A stretch of DNA of 64,000 nt, from NCBI GenBank assembly GCA_033851915.1, contig JAWSVM010000007.1, positions 124,001 to 188,000 of the forward strand, written 5' to 3'. The position numbers were made by a program, and so were the translations under genes. This DNA is from UBA1672 sp033851915 (GTDB lineage: Bacteria; Pseudomonadota; Alphaproteobacteria; Micavibrionales; Micavibrionaceae). Below the pieces are notes generated by a model that had not been told where the DNA came from, ran no database searches, and saw only the letters and a list, made by a program, of their open reading frames with translations. Shown piece by piece: positions 25,292 to 34,150 of this stretch. Position 1 is the first letter of the stretch. Each line of letters begins with the position of its first letter.

Positions 25292-25990
25292 TTATTTTTT
25301 ATTTTTTATTAAGGCAATCCCAATATCTCCGCAAGATGATCTAAGTTCTGCTTTTTCGGGCAGGGCGTCCAGTTTTACAGTTTGTAAATGTTTCTTTGCC
25401 AGTCCGCGATAATGCATGCGCGCGGTGAGTTCTTGCCCTATATAACATCCTTTTTCATAGGATAGGCCGTTTAGCTTATCGATATTACCTTCTGATAGCG
25501 TTGACTTGTTAGGGATCATATCGCGGCTGCCATCGGGAATTGTTAGGGATATTCGATGTGTGTCCCATTCTTCGAAAGGACTTTCTTCCAGTTCTTCCGG
25601 TTTCTCAAAGCTGCGATACCCCATATCAGGATGGCGGGGGTCTTGTGTGCCGTATTCTGTGCCGATAATGGCATAAACATCTATATTATCTTCTATATCA
25701 ATTGTGACGTCTGCGCGTAATTTATACATGCTCAACAGCTTGGCAAAGCTTTGTAAGCGTTCGCCGCCTTCACAATCCAAGAGCAAGGCATCTTCTTTGG
25801 TTTCGGTAATGAAAAAGTCGTAAAGGAACTTTCCCTGAGGTGTCAGCAGGCATGAATAAACGCACTTTTGTTGATCCAGTAATGTCACGTCATTACTGAT
25901 AAGGCTTTGCAGAAAGCTCACTCTATCTGTCCCAGATATTATAATTTTTCCACGCTGTTTTAGTTTTGTGTAGAAAGGCGTTTGTGTCAT
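25292..25990 (-). CDS. ygfZ: YgfZ/GcvT-type folate-binding protein
   Basis: YgfZ proteins bind tetrahydrofolate and help repair or assemble iron-sulphur proteins. The signature KGCYIGQELTARMHYRG, with the conserved cysteine, is present near residue 185, as is FLQSLISNDV near the N terminus. I start at the ATG at 25990 (232 residues, MTQTPFYTKL), which matches family starts; an upstream ATG at 26026 would overlap the divergent glycosyltransferase gene. The C terminus is short compared with E. coli YgfZ. Only nine bases lie between its start and the divergent start at 26000. Confidence 0.9.
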   Translation of the reverse strand: MTQTPFYTKLKQRGKIIISGTDRVSFLQSLISNDVTLLDQQKCVYSCLLTPQGKFLYDFFITETKEDALLLDCEGGERLQSFAKLLSMYKLRADVTIDIEDNIDVYAIIGTEYGTQDPRHPDMGYRSFEKPEELEESPFEEWDTHRISLTIPDGSRDMIPNKSTLSEGNIDKLNGLSYEKGCYIGQELTARMHYRGLAKKHLQTVKLDALPEKAELRSSCGDIGIALIKNKK

Positions 25991-25999
25991 GATATTCGA

Positions 26000-26992
26000 A
26001 TGATCCCAAGTTCCAAAGTTCAGCATATCTTGTTTATCACATCCAGCCGTATTGGTGATGCTGTTTTGTCATCTGGCTTGTTAAATTATATGCAATCCGA
26101 ATATCCGAATGCAAAGTTCACGATATCTTGTGGCCCTTTGGCGGTGTCTTTATTTGAGGGGTTTCCGAATTTAGAGCGCATTATTCCCCTTAAAAAGCAA
26201 AAGCATAATAAGCATTGGATAGGCCTTTGGAAGAATATCATTGGAATGCGCTTTGATATTGTTGTTGATCTTAGAAATTCTGCCGTATCACGCTTGGTTA
26301 GAGCGCGGCATCGTTATATATATGGCTCTTACGTTGATAAAAAGCTGCATAAGGTGGAGCAAAATTCTTCTGTTATGCGGTTGTCCGGTGCGCCTCCATC
26401 GCCGAAATTATGGTTTAGTGATGTGCAGCGTGAGAAGGCTACGGCTCTTATTCCTGATGGTGAGGGGCTTGTTCTTGGTGTCGGGCCGACGGCGAATTGG
26501 TTGGGCAAAACATGGCCTGCTAATCGGTTTATAGAGGTGGTTCAGTGGCTGACCTCTGATGATGGCTTGATGGCAGGTGCACGTGTTGCTGTTTTTGCTG
26601 CGCCGGGGGAAGAGGATGCCGCGCGAGCGGTGCTTTCTTCTATTCCGGCAGAGAAGCAATTGGATATCATTGCCAAGACAGATCCTGGAACGGCCGCGGC
26701 GACGATTGCACGTTGTGATTTTTATATAGGCAATGATTCAGGGCTTATGCATTGTGCGGCTGCGGCGGGTGTGCCTACATTCGGGGTGTTCGGGCCCAGT
26801 TATCCGCATATCTATCGTCCATGGGGGGCGCATACGGCTTATGCTTCCACGCTGGAAACTTTTGATGAATTGATAGATTATGAGGGATACTCTGCTCAGA
26901 CGGCAGGGTGTCTTATGACTAGTTTGTCTGTTGATATGGTGGTGGCTGCCATAGAAAAAAGCTGGCCGCATATCACGTCCAGCTCTCAATAA
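26000..26992 (+). CDS. Glycosyltransferase family 9 (heptosyltransferase-like)
   Basis: The 330 residues form the two Rossmann-like halves of GT9 enzymes, which add heptose or related sugars to lipopolysaccharide core. Seen: ILFITSSRIGDAVLSSGLL at the N terminus, FDIVVDLRNS, and the donor-site region CDFYIGNDSGLMHCAAAAGV followed by FGVFGPSYP. Whether heptose is the donor is not shown, but gmhA at 51401 makes it reasonable. Its start is nine bases from the divergent ygfZ start. Confidence 0.9.
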   Translation: MIPSSKVQHILFITSSRIGDAVLSSGLLNYMQSEYPNAKFTISCGPLAVSLFEGFPNLERIIPLKKQKHNKHWIGLWKNIIGMRFDIVVDLRNSAVSRLVRARHRYIYGSYVDKKLHKVEQNSSVMRLSGAPPSPKLWFSDVQREKATALIPDGEGLVLGVGPTANWLGKTWPANRFIEVVQWLTSDDGLMAGARVAVFAAPGEEDAARAVLSSIPAEKQLDIIAKTDPGTAAATIARCDFYIGNDSGLMHCAAAAGVPTFGVFGPSYPHIYRPWGAHTAYASTLETFDELIDYEGYSAQTAGCLMTSLSVDMVVAAIEKSWPHITSSSQ

Positions 26993-27011
26993 TTATAATA
27001 ATGCAGAGTGC

Positions 27012-27548
27012 TTAATCGTTTAGATGAGCATAGTCATCTTTCTTAAACGCTTCATAGCCTTTTTTGCGGGCTTTGTCTCTGGTGCTTGTATGTGTGATTT
27101 TGTAATTTTCACGCGCTTCACCAGCAACATCAAACGGAACATACTCAATACGTTCCCAACCTTTGGCAAGCATACAGCCTTCGAAATCAATATAATCGGA
27201 ATGTTCTGCGAAAAGCTCTTTATCGCGCTCGGGTGTATCCCAACCTGCAAGCTCTGCTTCTTCTGTGCTTAGAACCAGGCCATCATCAAAATTCCCATGG
27301 GCATATAATGGAATAGCATCTTTAACTGAGCCTAAACGCTCAAGCTCGCGCAGTTCGGTAACACAGCGCGCAATACCTCTATTGAGCATTTGTTGTGCTT
27401 TGGGGCCACGTAAATATAGAGCAGAGGATGTGTGAACCCTTTGCCAATATTGACCACCTTCAGTTATTCTGTCGTTTACACCAGCCGCTACGGGGGAGGA
27501 AAATGTAAGGGCCAAACCTAGAAGTAGAAAAGAACGCATAATCATCAT
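27012..27548 (-). CDS. Exported protein of unknown function
   Basis: The 178 residues carry a signal peptide (MRSFLLLGLALTFSSPVAAG). The mature protein is charged and helical with two cysteines (RCVTELREL and FEGCMLAKGWE) that may pair. The closing GCMLAKGW(E)R segment resembles small secreted alphaproteobacterial proteins, but I cannot name a family. Three closely spaced ATG codons at the start leave it uncertain by a few residues. A possible promoter is at 27588-27616. Confidence 0.7.
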   Translation of the reverse strand: MMIMRSFLLLGLALTFSSPVAAGVNDRITEGGQYWQRVHTSSALYLRGPKAQQMLNRGIARCVTELRELERLGSVKDAIPLYAHGNFDDGLVLSTEEAELAGWDTPERDKELFAEHSDYIDFEGCMLAKGWERIEYVPFDVAGEARENYKITHTSTRDKARKKGYEAFKKDDYAHLND

Positions 27549-27587
27549 AAGAAAAATCTTTACTTTGTTTACTATAAATCAGATGAA

Positions 27588-27616
27588 AGAATAACAAATA
27601 TAATGCTTTAGCTCAA
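27588..27616 (-). promoter_or_regulatory. Possible sigma70 promoter for the gene at 27548
   Basis: On the minus strand TTGAGC (27616-27611) and TATTCT (27593-27588), each with four matches to consensus, are 17 bases apart. The expected start is about 30 bases before the coding sequence. Confidence 0.4.
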
Positions 27617-27656
27617 TATAATTATAAAAATTAATTTTACGGGACGTATTGTGTTG

Positions 27657-29426
27657 TTATTGCACAGGCTCCATCCACCATGTTTCGGTGACTGCGCCGT
27701 ATGTTGGTGTTTCTTGTGGGCGTTGTATCGTCTTGTGGTGTGCGATGTAGTCAACACCCTTATAAAACAAAGGGATAGAGATGTATTCTGATAACAATAT
27801 GCGGTCAATAATATGCGCGTAATTGGTTAAATCTTGATAGGTTTTTGCATTTGGTATGGCGCGCGCAAAATGGTCAAGTGCAGGGTTGCAAATGCCGGAA
27901 AAGTTGAAGCGTGACGGCTCGTTTGCCGCTTTACATGACCAGTAGACCATCTGTTCCGTTCCAGGGGACAGGCTGTTTTGCCAGTAGAAGGATATCATAT
28001 CGTAATCATAATCGTTCTTACGTTTTTGAAATGTTGCGCTATCCATCATACGAATGTGCAGATTTATGCCGAGGCGTTCTAAGGTGCGTTTATAGGTTAG
28101 GGCAATTTTTTCTTCTTGTGGAGTGGAGAGGAGAAGTTCAAAAGTGAATGGTTCTTTTGTGTCTTTATGCAGGCGTTTGCCGTTTTCAATAATCCAGCCG
28201 GCATTCTTTAATAAGGCGTCGGCTTTACGTAGGCGTGTCCGTGTATCGGGCGCTTTGAGTTTAGGCTCTGTGTTGTAGGCTGCGGGGTGGATATCGTTTG
28301 ACCATTCGTGCATTTGGGCAATGGCTTCGTCTGATATTTGATGGAAACCATCTAGGTCTGAGTTCGGGTAATAGCTTTCTATGCGTTTAAATTCGCTGTG
28401 GAACAAGTTCTTGCCAACCCATTCATGGTCAAATGCCAGTGATAGAGCTTTGCGGATATCGCGGTTGTTAAATGGTGTATGTCGCAGGTTAAAGATAAAA
28501 CCGTGCGCGCGTTCGGGGCGTTGATGGGGGACGCTGAGGCGAACTTGATCTACATTCATACCATCATATGCTTTTTGCCATTTCGTAATATCCCATTCGC
28601 GACGTAAATTCAGATCACCTTTTTTGAAGGATTCCAGTGCGATCGTGTCATCACGATAATATTCATAGGTGACAGTATTGAAATTATAGTGCCCTTTATT
28701 AACGAATAGATCCTTGGCCCAATAGTCTGGAACGCGCTCATAGGCTATCTTTTTGCCGATTTGTGATTCCTTGATGCGGTAGGGGCCATTAAGGAGAGGG
28801 GTTTCAGAAATCGTAGAGTCAAAATTGCGCGTTGCCCACCATGTTTTGGACAGAACAGGCATCATCGCCAAAATCATTACGGTTTCGCGATCATAGCCTT
28901 TGCCAAGATTAAACTTGATTGTGAGAGGCTCTAGAATTTCGGCTTTGCTGACAAGCTTATAGATATTGCGCATATTCGGGCGGCCAAACTCCTTGAGCGT
29001 TTGGTGGGAGAACAACACATCTTCGGCTGTAATTGGCGATCCGTCATGAAAGCGGGCGTCGGGATTAATGTGGAATGTGATGGAAGAGCGATCATCCGCG
29101 ACCTCAATATGTTCCGCTATTAATGGGTACATCGTGAATGGTTCATCCCAAACACGGCGCATCAGGCGGTCATAAACCAAGTTCAGGCTGGTTGCTGCTT
29201 GCCCCTTGATAGAGTAGGGATTGAGGCTATCAAATGTGCCGATTTGCGCGATTTTAAGGGCGCCACCTTTTGGTGCAGACGGATTAGCATAGGACAGGTT
29301 TGTGGCGGTCTCATCGTATTTGGTTTTTCCATGCATGGCCAAGCCGAATACTGATTGTTCAGCGCGTACTGAAAAGCTCAGAAAAATAAAGGATATGGTA
29401 ATAAACAGCGTGTAATATTTTCTCAT
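27657..29426 (-). CDS. Periplasmic peptide-binding protein (ABC transporter, YejA-like)
   Basis: Extracellular solute-binding protein family 5, which captures oligopeptides or similar compounds for an ABC importer. The 589 residues have a signal peptide (YTLFITISFIFLSFSVRA) and family features such as FDSLNPYSIKG, ITFHINPDARFHDGSPITAEDV and FIFNLRHTPFNNRDIRKALSLAFD. Length and sequence best fit the YejA type. No permease or ATPase genes are next to it. The start codon at 29426 interlocks with the divergent macro-domain gene (shared CATG). Confidence 0.92.
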   Translation of the reverse strand: MRKYYTLFITISFIFLSFSVRAEQSVFGLAMHGKTKYDETATNLSYANPSAPKGGALKIAQIGTFDSLNPYSIKGQAATSLNLVYDRLMRRVWDEPFTMYPLIAEHIEVADDRSSITFHINPDARFHDGSPITAEDVLFSHQTLKEFGRPNMRNIYKLVSKAEILEPLTIKFNLGKGYDRETVMILAMMPVLSKTWWATRNFDSTISETPLLNGPYRIKESQIGKKIAYERVPDYWAKDLFVNKGHYNFNTVTYEYYRDDTIALESFKKGDLNLRREWDITKWQKAYDGMNVDQVRLSVPHQRPERAHGFIFNLRHTPFNNRDIRKALSLAFDHEWVGKNLFHSEFKRIESYYPNSDLDGFHQISDEAIAQMHEWSNDIHPAAYNTEPKLKAPDTRTRLRKADALLKNAGWIIENGKRLHKDTKEPFTFELLLSTPQEEKIALTYKRTLERLGINLHIRMMDSATFQKRKNDYDYDMISFYWQNSLSPGTEQMVYWSCKAANEPSRFNFSGICNPALDHFARAIPNAKTYQDLTNYAHIIDRILLSEYISIPLFYKGVDYIAHHKTIQRPQETPTYGAVTETWWMEPVQ

Positions 29427-29991
29427 GAAACTAGTGATATCAAACTCTGGGCATGCCGCCAAACCGTTTCTTGATCGTATCCATCTTATGCAGGGGGATA
29501 TTACCAAGCAAGAGGTTGATGCCATCGTGATTTTAATTCCTCAAACGCTGGAGTATCGGGGCAGTATCAATGAGTCTGTGCAAACGGCCTCTGGTCAGAA
29601 TATGGATGAATTTATTCTGGACAATATTTATAAGCCGAAAGTTGGGGAGGTTTATGCGTTACCCGCGTTTAATTTACCGGCCAAGCATATTCTTGTTGGT
29701 GTTTTGCCAAAGTTTCGTACTGATTTTGATATGAACCCGTCGCATTTATCAAGTGTTGTGCGTCGCGTGATGGAGCTGGCGCGGTGTATGCTGCTCACCA
29801 GCATTGCATTTCCGCCATTGGCCTCGGGACGTCATGGTTATCCCAAGGCGAAAGCCGCTCGTTTGGTGTGTCAGGGGGTTTTGGATCGTCTGGAAGAGAG
29901 CTTTGAGGATATTCGTATTGTTTGTTCTGATGAACAAATGCTTGAAACATATGATGGAAAGCTGCGTGTCTTGGGGTGGGATGGAGGATAA
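29425..29991 (+). CDS. Macro-domain-like protein
   Basis: The 188 residues begin with the macro-domain pattern IHLMQGDITKQEVDAIV, then ASGQNMDEF, KVGEVYALPAFNLPAKHIL and FPPLASGRHGYPKAKAARL. Macro domains bind ADP-ribose. The usual NAAN after DAIV is replaced by ILIP, so the residue that normally positions ADP-ribose for hydrolysis is missing; binding without catalysis is likely. Its ATG overlaps the start codon of the divergent binding-protein gene by two bases and no ribosome site is visible; a GTG at 29434 is an alternative. Confidence 0.8.
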   Translation: MKLVISNSGHAAKPFLDRIHLMQGDITKQEVDAIVILIPQTLEYRGSINESVQTASGQNMDEFILDNIYKPKVGEVYALPAFNLPAKHILVGVLPKFRTDFDMNPSHLSSVVRRVMELARCMLLTSIAFPPLASGRHGYPKAKAARLVCQGVLDRLEESFEDIRIVCSDEQMLETYDGKLRVLGWDGG

Positions 29992-30023
29992 TAATACCCT
30001 CCTGATCCCTGATAATTTAATAT

Positions 30024-31016
30024 TTAAGCGGCTAATTCTGCGAGCTTAACGGCAGGGCGTGCGCCCATATGTGATATAACTTCTGCCGCTGCGATCGCGC
30101 CAAGCTTACCACTTTCTTCCAGTGATTTTCCTTCTGTAAAGCCATAGAGGAAGCCTGCTGCGAATTGATCGCCCGCGCCTGTTGTATCAATGATCTTTTC
30201 AACAGGCACAGCATCGATTGTGATTTGTTGATCGCCCGCAATGATAACAGCACCTTTATCGCTGCGTGTTATTGCTGCGATTTCAACATGTTTGCTGATC
30301 GCGCTGATTGCGTCATCGAAGTTTTCCTGCATGAAGAGGGATTTGATTTCATCTTCATTTGCGAACAAGATATCCACATGGTTTTCCACAAGCTGTAGGA
30401 AGTCATGGCGATGGCGATCAACGCAGAATGGGTCAGATAATGTTAGGGCGATTCTGTGTCCTGCTTCATGTGCATATTCTGCGGCGGTGATGAAGGCTTC
30501 TTTTGCTTGTTCACGATCGAAAAGATACCCTTCCAGATAAGTTACTTTTGCAGAAGCGATAAGGCTTTGATCTACATCAATGGGGCTAAGCTCAACGCTT
30601 GCGCCAAGGAATGTGTTCATTGTTCTGTCTGCATCCGGTGTCACCAAAATCATGCAACGTCCTGTTGATGCGCCAAGAATAAGGGGCATGGTGTTGAATG
30701 TAACGCCCAAAGACTGGATATCATTTTTGTAGGTTTTGCCTAATGCATCATCAGCAATTTTACCAATAAATGCGCCGTTACCACCAAATGAAGCAAAGCC
30801 TGCCATTGTATTGGCAGCAGAACCACCGGATGTTTCAATGCCTTGTGGCATTTGTGCATAAAGGTCAACCGCGCGGGTTTCTTCAACCAGTGTCATTGCA
30901 CCTTTTTCCATGCCGTGTTCTGTTTTCTGCTGTGTGATGAAATCTTCAGAAACTTGTGAGAGGACATCAACCAGTGCATTTCCGACTGCAACCACGCCGT
31001 ATTTTGTATCAGACAT
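30024..31016 (-). CDS. PfkB-family kinase, adenosine kinase-like
   Basis: The 330 residues match the adenosine kinase branch: VAVGNALVDVL at the N terminus, ETSGGSAANTM for substrate binding, FIGKIADDALG, and the ATP-site signature IDTTGAGDQFAAGFLYGF with the catalytic aspartate. It phosphorylates a nucleoside or sugar using ATP; adenosine is likely but not certain. Divergent from the TetR gene. Confidence 0.88.
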   Translation of the reverse strand: MSDTKYGVVAVGNALVDVLSQVSEDFITQQKTEHGMEKGAMTLVEETRAVDLYAQMPQGIETSGGSAANTMAGFASFGGNGAFIGKIADDALGKTYKNDIQSLGVTFNTMPLILGASTGRCMILVTPDADRTMNTFLGASVELSPIDVDQSLIASAKVTYLEGYLFDREQAKEAFITAAEYAHEAGHRIALTLSDPFCVDRHRHDFLQLVENHVDILFANEDEIKSLFMQENFDDAISAISKHVEIAAITRSDKGAVIIAGDQQITIDAVPVEKIIDTTGAGDQFAAGFLYGFTEGKSLEESGKLGAIAAAEVISHMGARPAVKLAELAA

Positions 31017-31090
31017 ATTACTTTATCCAGTATCTTGTGTGTTCGTTCAAAATATAGTTTTATAGCACCGAGAAGAAAAAGGCCACGGCT

Positions 31091-31669
31091 ATGTCTGCAA
31101 AAAAAATAGATATTAAACAAAAAATCCTTGATTCTGCCTTACATTTGGCTGTTGAGCAGGGGTGGGAATACACAACGCTGCGCGATATTGCGGAGCATGC
31201 GGGTGTATCAGCGTCTGACTTATATGACGCGATAGACGATAAAAACGATATCCTTGTTATATTAGGTCGCAAGATTGATAAAGAGATTATGGGGAATATT
31301 GACCTTTCCGATGATGACGCAACAAATTCGCGCGATCGTTTGTTTGACATCATGATGGATCGTTATGAGGTATTGAATGAATATCGTGAGGGCGTTGTCT
31401 CTATTCTTGAGTCTTTTAAGCATGACCCGAAACAAGCCGTTATTTCTATGCCGCATCTTTGCAAGTCTATGGGGTGGATGCTGGAGGTTTCCGGCATTGA
31501 AACGGCGGGTATTAAAGGTGCACTTAAAGTTGTTGGCTTAACGGGCGTCTATATTAAGGTGCTGAAAGTTTGGGCGGAGGATGAGAGTGCTGATCTCTCT
31601 AAAACGATGTCCGCATTGGATAAAGCACTTGAGCGCGCGGAAAAAGCGGCCAATATTCTTGGGTTTTAA
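31091..31669 (+). CDS. TetR-family transcriptional regulator
   Basis: The 192 residues start with a TetR DNA-binding domain (QKILDSALHLAVEQGW, then the helix-turn-helix TTLRDIAEHAGVSASDLYDAI). The C-terminal ligand domain (SMPHLCKSMGWMLEVSGIETAG and LTGVYIKVLKVWAED) is of a type found mostly in alphaproteobacteria. The ligand is unknown. It lies between two PfkB kinase genes, divergent from one and convergent on the other (three bases apart), and may control itself and the adenosine kinase gene. Confidence 0.88.
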   Translation: MSAKKIDIKQKILDSALHLAVEQGWEYTTLRDIAEHAGVSASDLYDAIDDKNDILVILGRKIDKEIMGNIDLSDDDATNSRDRLFDIMMDRYEVLNEYREGVVSILESFKHDPKQAVISMPHLCKSMGWMLEVSGIETAGIKGALKVVGLTGVYIKVLKVWAEDESADLSKTMSALDKALERAEKAANILGF

Positions 31670-31672
31670 GCT

Positions 31673-32560
31673 CTAAATCAGATTGTCTTCAATATCACCG
31701 AGATAGGGGAATGCATCACTTTGTGCTGTCAGTGTTGCGGCGGACACACCATATTGCATGGCTTTGGGAATGGGCAATCTTGCTTGAATGCAGGCGGCGA
31801 ATGTTCCGCAGAAAGAATCAAATATATCGGCGTGGCTTGTTGGCACATCTTTAGGTGAGGAGGCTTGCTCGTGCTTTTCTCCATTTTTGTTGATGACGTA
31901 TGCACCGGATAACCCTTGATCTTTTGTGATAATGCAGTGGGTATTCGTGTCCTTGGCTAAAGATTGGGCGCATTTTTTTAATGGAATGGAAAGTTTTCCA
32001 CAGATTTCGGGGAGAACATCTTCGTCAATAATAACGACGTCCAGATTATCAAACATTGTGGCTTCGATATTCTCAGTATGGGATATACACATAATGGCGT
32101 ATGCCTTACGGGTCTTTGCGCGCTTGAGGATTTCCTTATTTATGTCTGCTGTTATGTCGTTTTGCAAAAGGATTAGGGCGCGTTCGCTCAGCATATTATT
32201 GGGGAGCTGGTCAGGTACGCTTTCAAGATTGGCATTGGCTGAAAAAATGGTCGCTTTTTGTTGGTCGTGATTAATGAGGGCATGGATAACACCTGTCGGG
32301 GTATCACTTTTGGCGATACCGGAAGCATTAATGCCTTCTCTGCGCAGCGTCGCCAGTATCGTTTTTCCGAAGACATCATTACCAATTGTGCCGATCAATG
32401 CTATCTTTGCGCCACTGCGCGCGGCGGCAATGGCTTGGTTGGCAGCATGACCGCCTACGTATGTATGACTCTCCTCTGCTGTCATATGGCAAGGGAAGGC
32501 GAATGAACTGGATAAATTCAGTCGAAATGTCATACAAAGATAACCAAAATCAAGGATCAT
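31673..32560 (-). CDS. PfkB/ribokinase-like protein with an altered ATP site
   Basis: The 295 residues align with ribokinases: MILDFGYLCMTFRL at the start, YVGGHAANQAIAAARSGAKI for sugar binding, IGTIGNDVFGKTIL. The normally invariant DTTGAGD reads SHADIFD (residues 242-248): the catalytic Asp is kept as D248, but the Gly-Ala-Gly anion hole is replaced by Asp-Ile-Phe. Phosphoryl transfer should be weak or absent. The rest of the fold, including FCGTFAACIQA after it, is preserved and the frame is open. It may be a pseudoenzyme that senses a sugar. Confidence 0.8.
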   Translation of the reverse strand: MILDFGYLCMTFRLNLSSSFAFPCHMTAEESHTYVGGHAANQAIAAARSGAKIALIGTIGNDVFGKTILATLRREGINASGIAKSDTPTGVIHALINHDQQKATIFSANANLESVPDQLPNNMLSERALILLQNDITADINKEILKRAKTRKAYAIMCISHTENIEATMFDNLDVVIIDEDVLPEICGKLSIPLKKCAQSLAKDTNTHCIITKDQGLSGAYVINKNGEKHEQASSPKDVPTSHADIFDSFCGTFAACIQARLPIPKAMQYGVSAATLTAQSDAFPYLGDIEDNLI

Positions 32561-32614
32561 ATTTTTTTCTGTGTATAGAGTGCTAACTTATATAGGTATT
32601 ATATATGTTGTTTG

Positions 32615-32638
32615 GCTATATTATAGCTAAAATATAAT
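32615..32638 (+). promoter_or_regulatory. Candidate hemA promoter with palindromic operator
   Basis: A perfect -10 box TATAAT is at 32633-32638. Just upstream, in the promoter spacer, GCTATA (32615-32620) and TATAGC (32622-32627) form a 13-base palindrome with one central base. The -35 is poor (TTGTTT at 32608, spacing 19), as often seen at regulated promoters. The leader to hemA would be about 55 bases. No FNR or Fur-type box is recognised. Confidence 0.4.
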
Positions 32639-32700
32639 AAGGAAACACTTGATATCTGTTGCGTAATAAAATAATAAAAAGAAAACAAAGGCAGGTTAAT

Positions 32701-33924
32701 ATGTCGATTGACTATAATAATCATTTTAAAGGCTGTGTAGAGTCCATTAAATCTGAAGGGCGCTATCGTATATTTACGACGATGGAGCGCATTGCCGGAC
32801 GCTTTCCGTATGCGAATTACCATGATGGGAAGGGTAATACGAAAGAGGTCGCGATTTGGTGCAGTAATGATTATTTGGGCATGGGGCAACATCCTAAAGT
32901 TATGGCGGCATCCAAGAATGCGATAGATTCATGTGGTGTGGGCGCGGGTGGAACGCGTAATATCTCCGGTACAACTTTTTATCATGTCCAGCTGGAGCAA
33001 TCTGTTGCTGATCTTCATCAAAAAGAGGCTGGTCTTGTTTTCTCTTCCGGTTATGTTGCCAATGAAGGTGCGTTGGGAACATTGGGCAAGCTTTTACCGG
33101 AGTGTGTGATGTTCTCTGACGAGATGAACCATGCTTCTATGATTCACGGTATTAGAGAGAGCAAACGCGAAAAGCATATTTTCCGTCACAATGATGTTGA
33201 ACATTTGGAAGAGCTTCTTAAGTCTGTTGATATTAAGCGTCCTAAAATTATTGCCTTTGAATCTGTGTATTCAATGGATGGCGACATTGCGCCGATTAAA
33301 GAGATTTTGGATTTGGCCGAAAAATATAATGCGTTGACGTATTTGGATGAAGTTCATGGCGTTGGCCTCTATGGTGCGCGTGGTGGCGGTGTTGCTGAAG
33401 AACGTGGCCTGATGGATCGTGTTGATATTATTGAAGGCACATTTGGTAAGGCTTATGGCGCGATGGGTGGTTTTATAACCGGCAGTGCGTCTGTTATTGA
33501 TGCTATTCGTTGTTATTCTTCTGTGTTTATTTTCACAACCAGTCTTCCTCCATCTATCTTGGCGGCGGCGCATGCTGCGGTTGAGCATTTGAAGGTGTCT
33601 GATGTTGAGCGTTTAAAGCAACGTAAGAATGTGGCTTTGTTTAAAGATATGCTGGAAAGTGCGAATTTACCGTTCCTGCGCGGCGAAAGTCATATCGTTC
33701 CGCTTATCGTGGGCGAGCCAACATGTTGCAAAGAGGTTAGTGACCTTCTAATCAATGAATATGACATATACGTACAGCCGATTAATTACCCAACTGTTCC
33801 AAAGGGAACTGAGCGTTTGCGTCTTACTGCAACGGCGGCACATTCCGAAGAGGATGTGAAGTTTATGGTGAATACATTGCAGCATATGTGGGAAAATAAC
33901 CATGCTTTACGCGCAGTGGCTTAA
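32701..33924 (+). CDS. hemA: 5-aminolevulinate synthase
   Basis: Condenses glycine and succinyl-CoA to 5-aminolevulinate, the first step of tetrapyrrole synthesis by the C4 route, typical of alphaproteobacteria. The 407 residues include the glycine-rich GVGAGGTRNISGT, the cofactor contacts LDEVHGVGLYG, and the PLP lysine K250 in EGTFGKAYGAMGG. I start at ATG 32701 (MSIDYNNHFKG), which fits the family and has AGG upstream. Possible control elements are described at 32615. Confidence 0.98.
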   Translation: MSIDYNNHFKGCVESIKSEGRYRIFTTMERIAGRFPYANYHDGKGNTKEVAIWCSNDYLGMGQHPKVMAASKNAIDSCGVGAGGTRNISGTTFYHVQLEQSVADLHQKEAGLVFSSGYVANEGALGTLGKLLPECVMFSDEMNHASMIHGIRESKREKHIFRHNDVEHLEELLKSVDIKRPKIIAFESVYSMDGDIAPIKEILDLAEKYNALTYLDEVHGVGLYGARGGGVAEERGLMDRVDIIEGTFGKAYGAMGGFITGSASVIDAIRCYSSVFIFTTSLPPSILAAAHAAVEHLKVSDVERLKQRKNVALFKDMLESANLPFLRGESHIVPLIVGEPTCCKEVSDLLINEYDIYVQPINYPTVPKGTERLRLTATAAHSEEDVKFMVNTLQHMWENNHALRAVA

Positions 33925-33948
33925 CGACTGAATTTAATGGTTTTTGAT

Positions 33949-34125
33949 TTATATGGATAGGTTAACGTGCGCTCCGCGCGCGCGTCCTGCTGGTGCTGAT
34001 CGCGTGGCATCATCTAATATTTTAGCAATGGCTTGTCCCTGTTCAGCGTTATGTTTGATAACGGAAAGGGTCATATTTTGACGTGCTAGCGCGGCGTCTG
34101 CTGCTATTGTTGCTGGTAATTCCAT
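33949..34125 (-). CDS. Small YjfB-like putative motility protein
   Basis: The 58 residues read MELPATIAADAALARQNMTL and then VIKHNAEQGQAIAKILDD, ending with AHVNLSI. This matches the pattern of the short YjfB family, linked to motility in Bacillus and common next to flagellar genes. GAAGGA nine bases before the ATG at 34125 sets the start against a longer frame, and a near-perfect promoter is upstream. No other motility gene is in the window. Confidence 0.65.
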   Translation of the reverse strand: MELPATIAADAALARQNMTLSVIKHNAEQGQAIAKILDDATRSAPAGRARGAHVNLSI

Positions 34126-34150
34126 TGTTTCGAATCCTTCTAACCTCATT

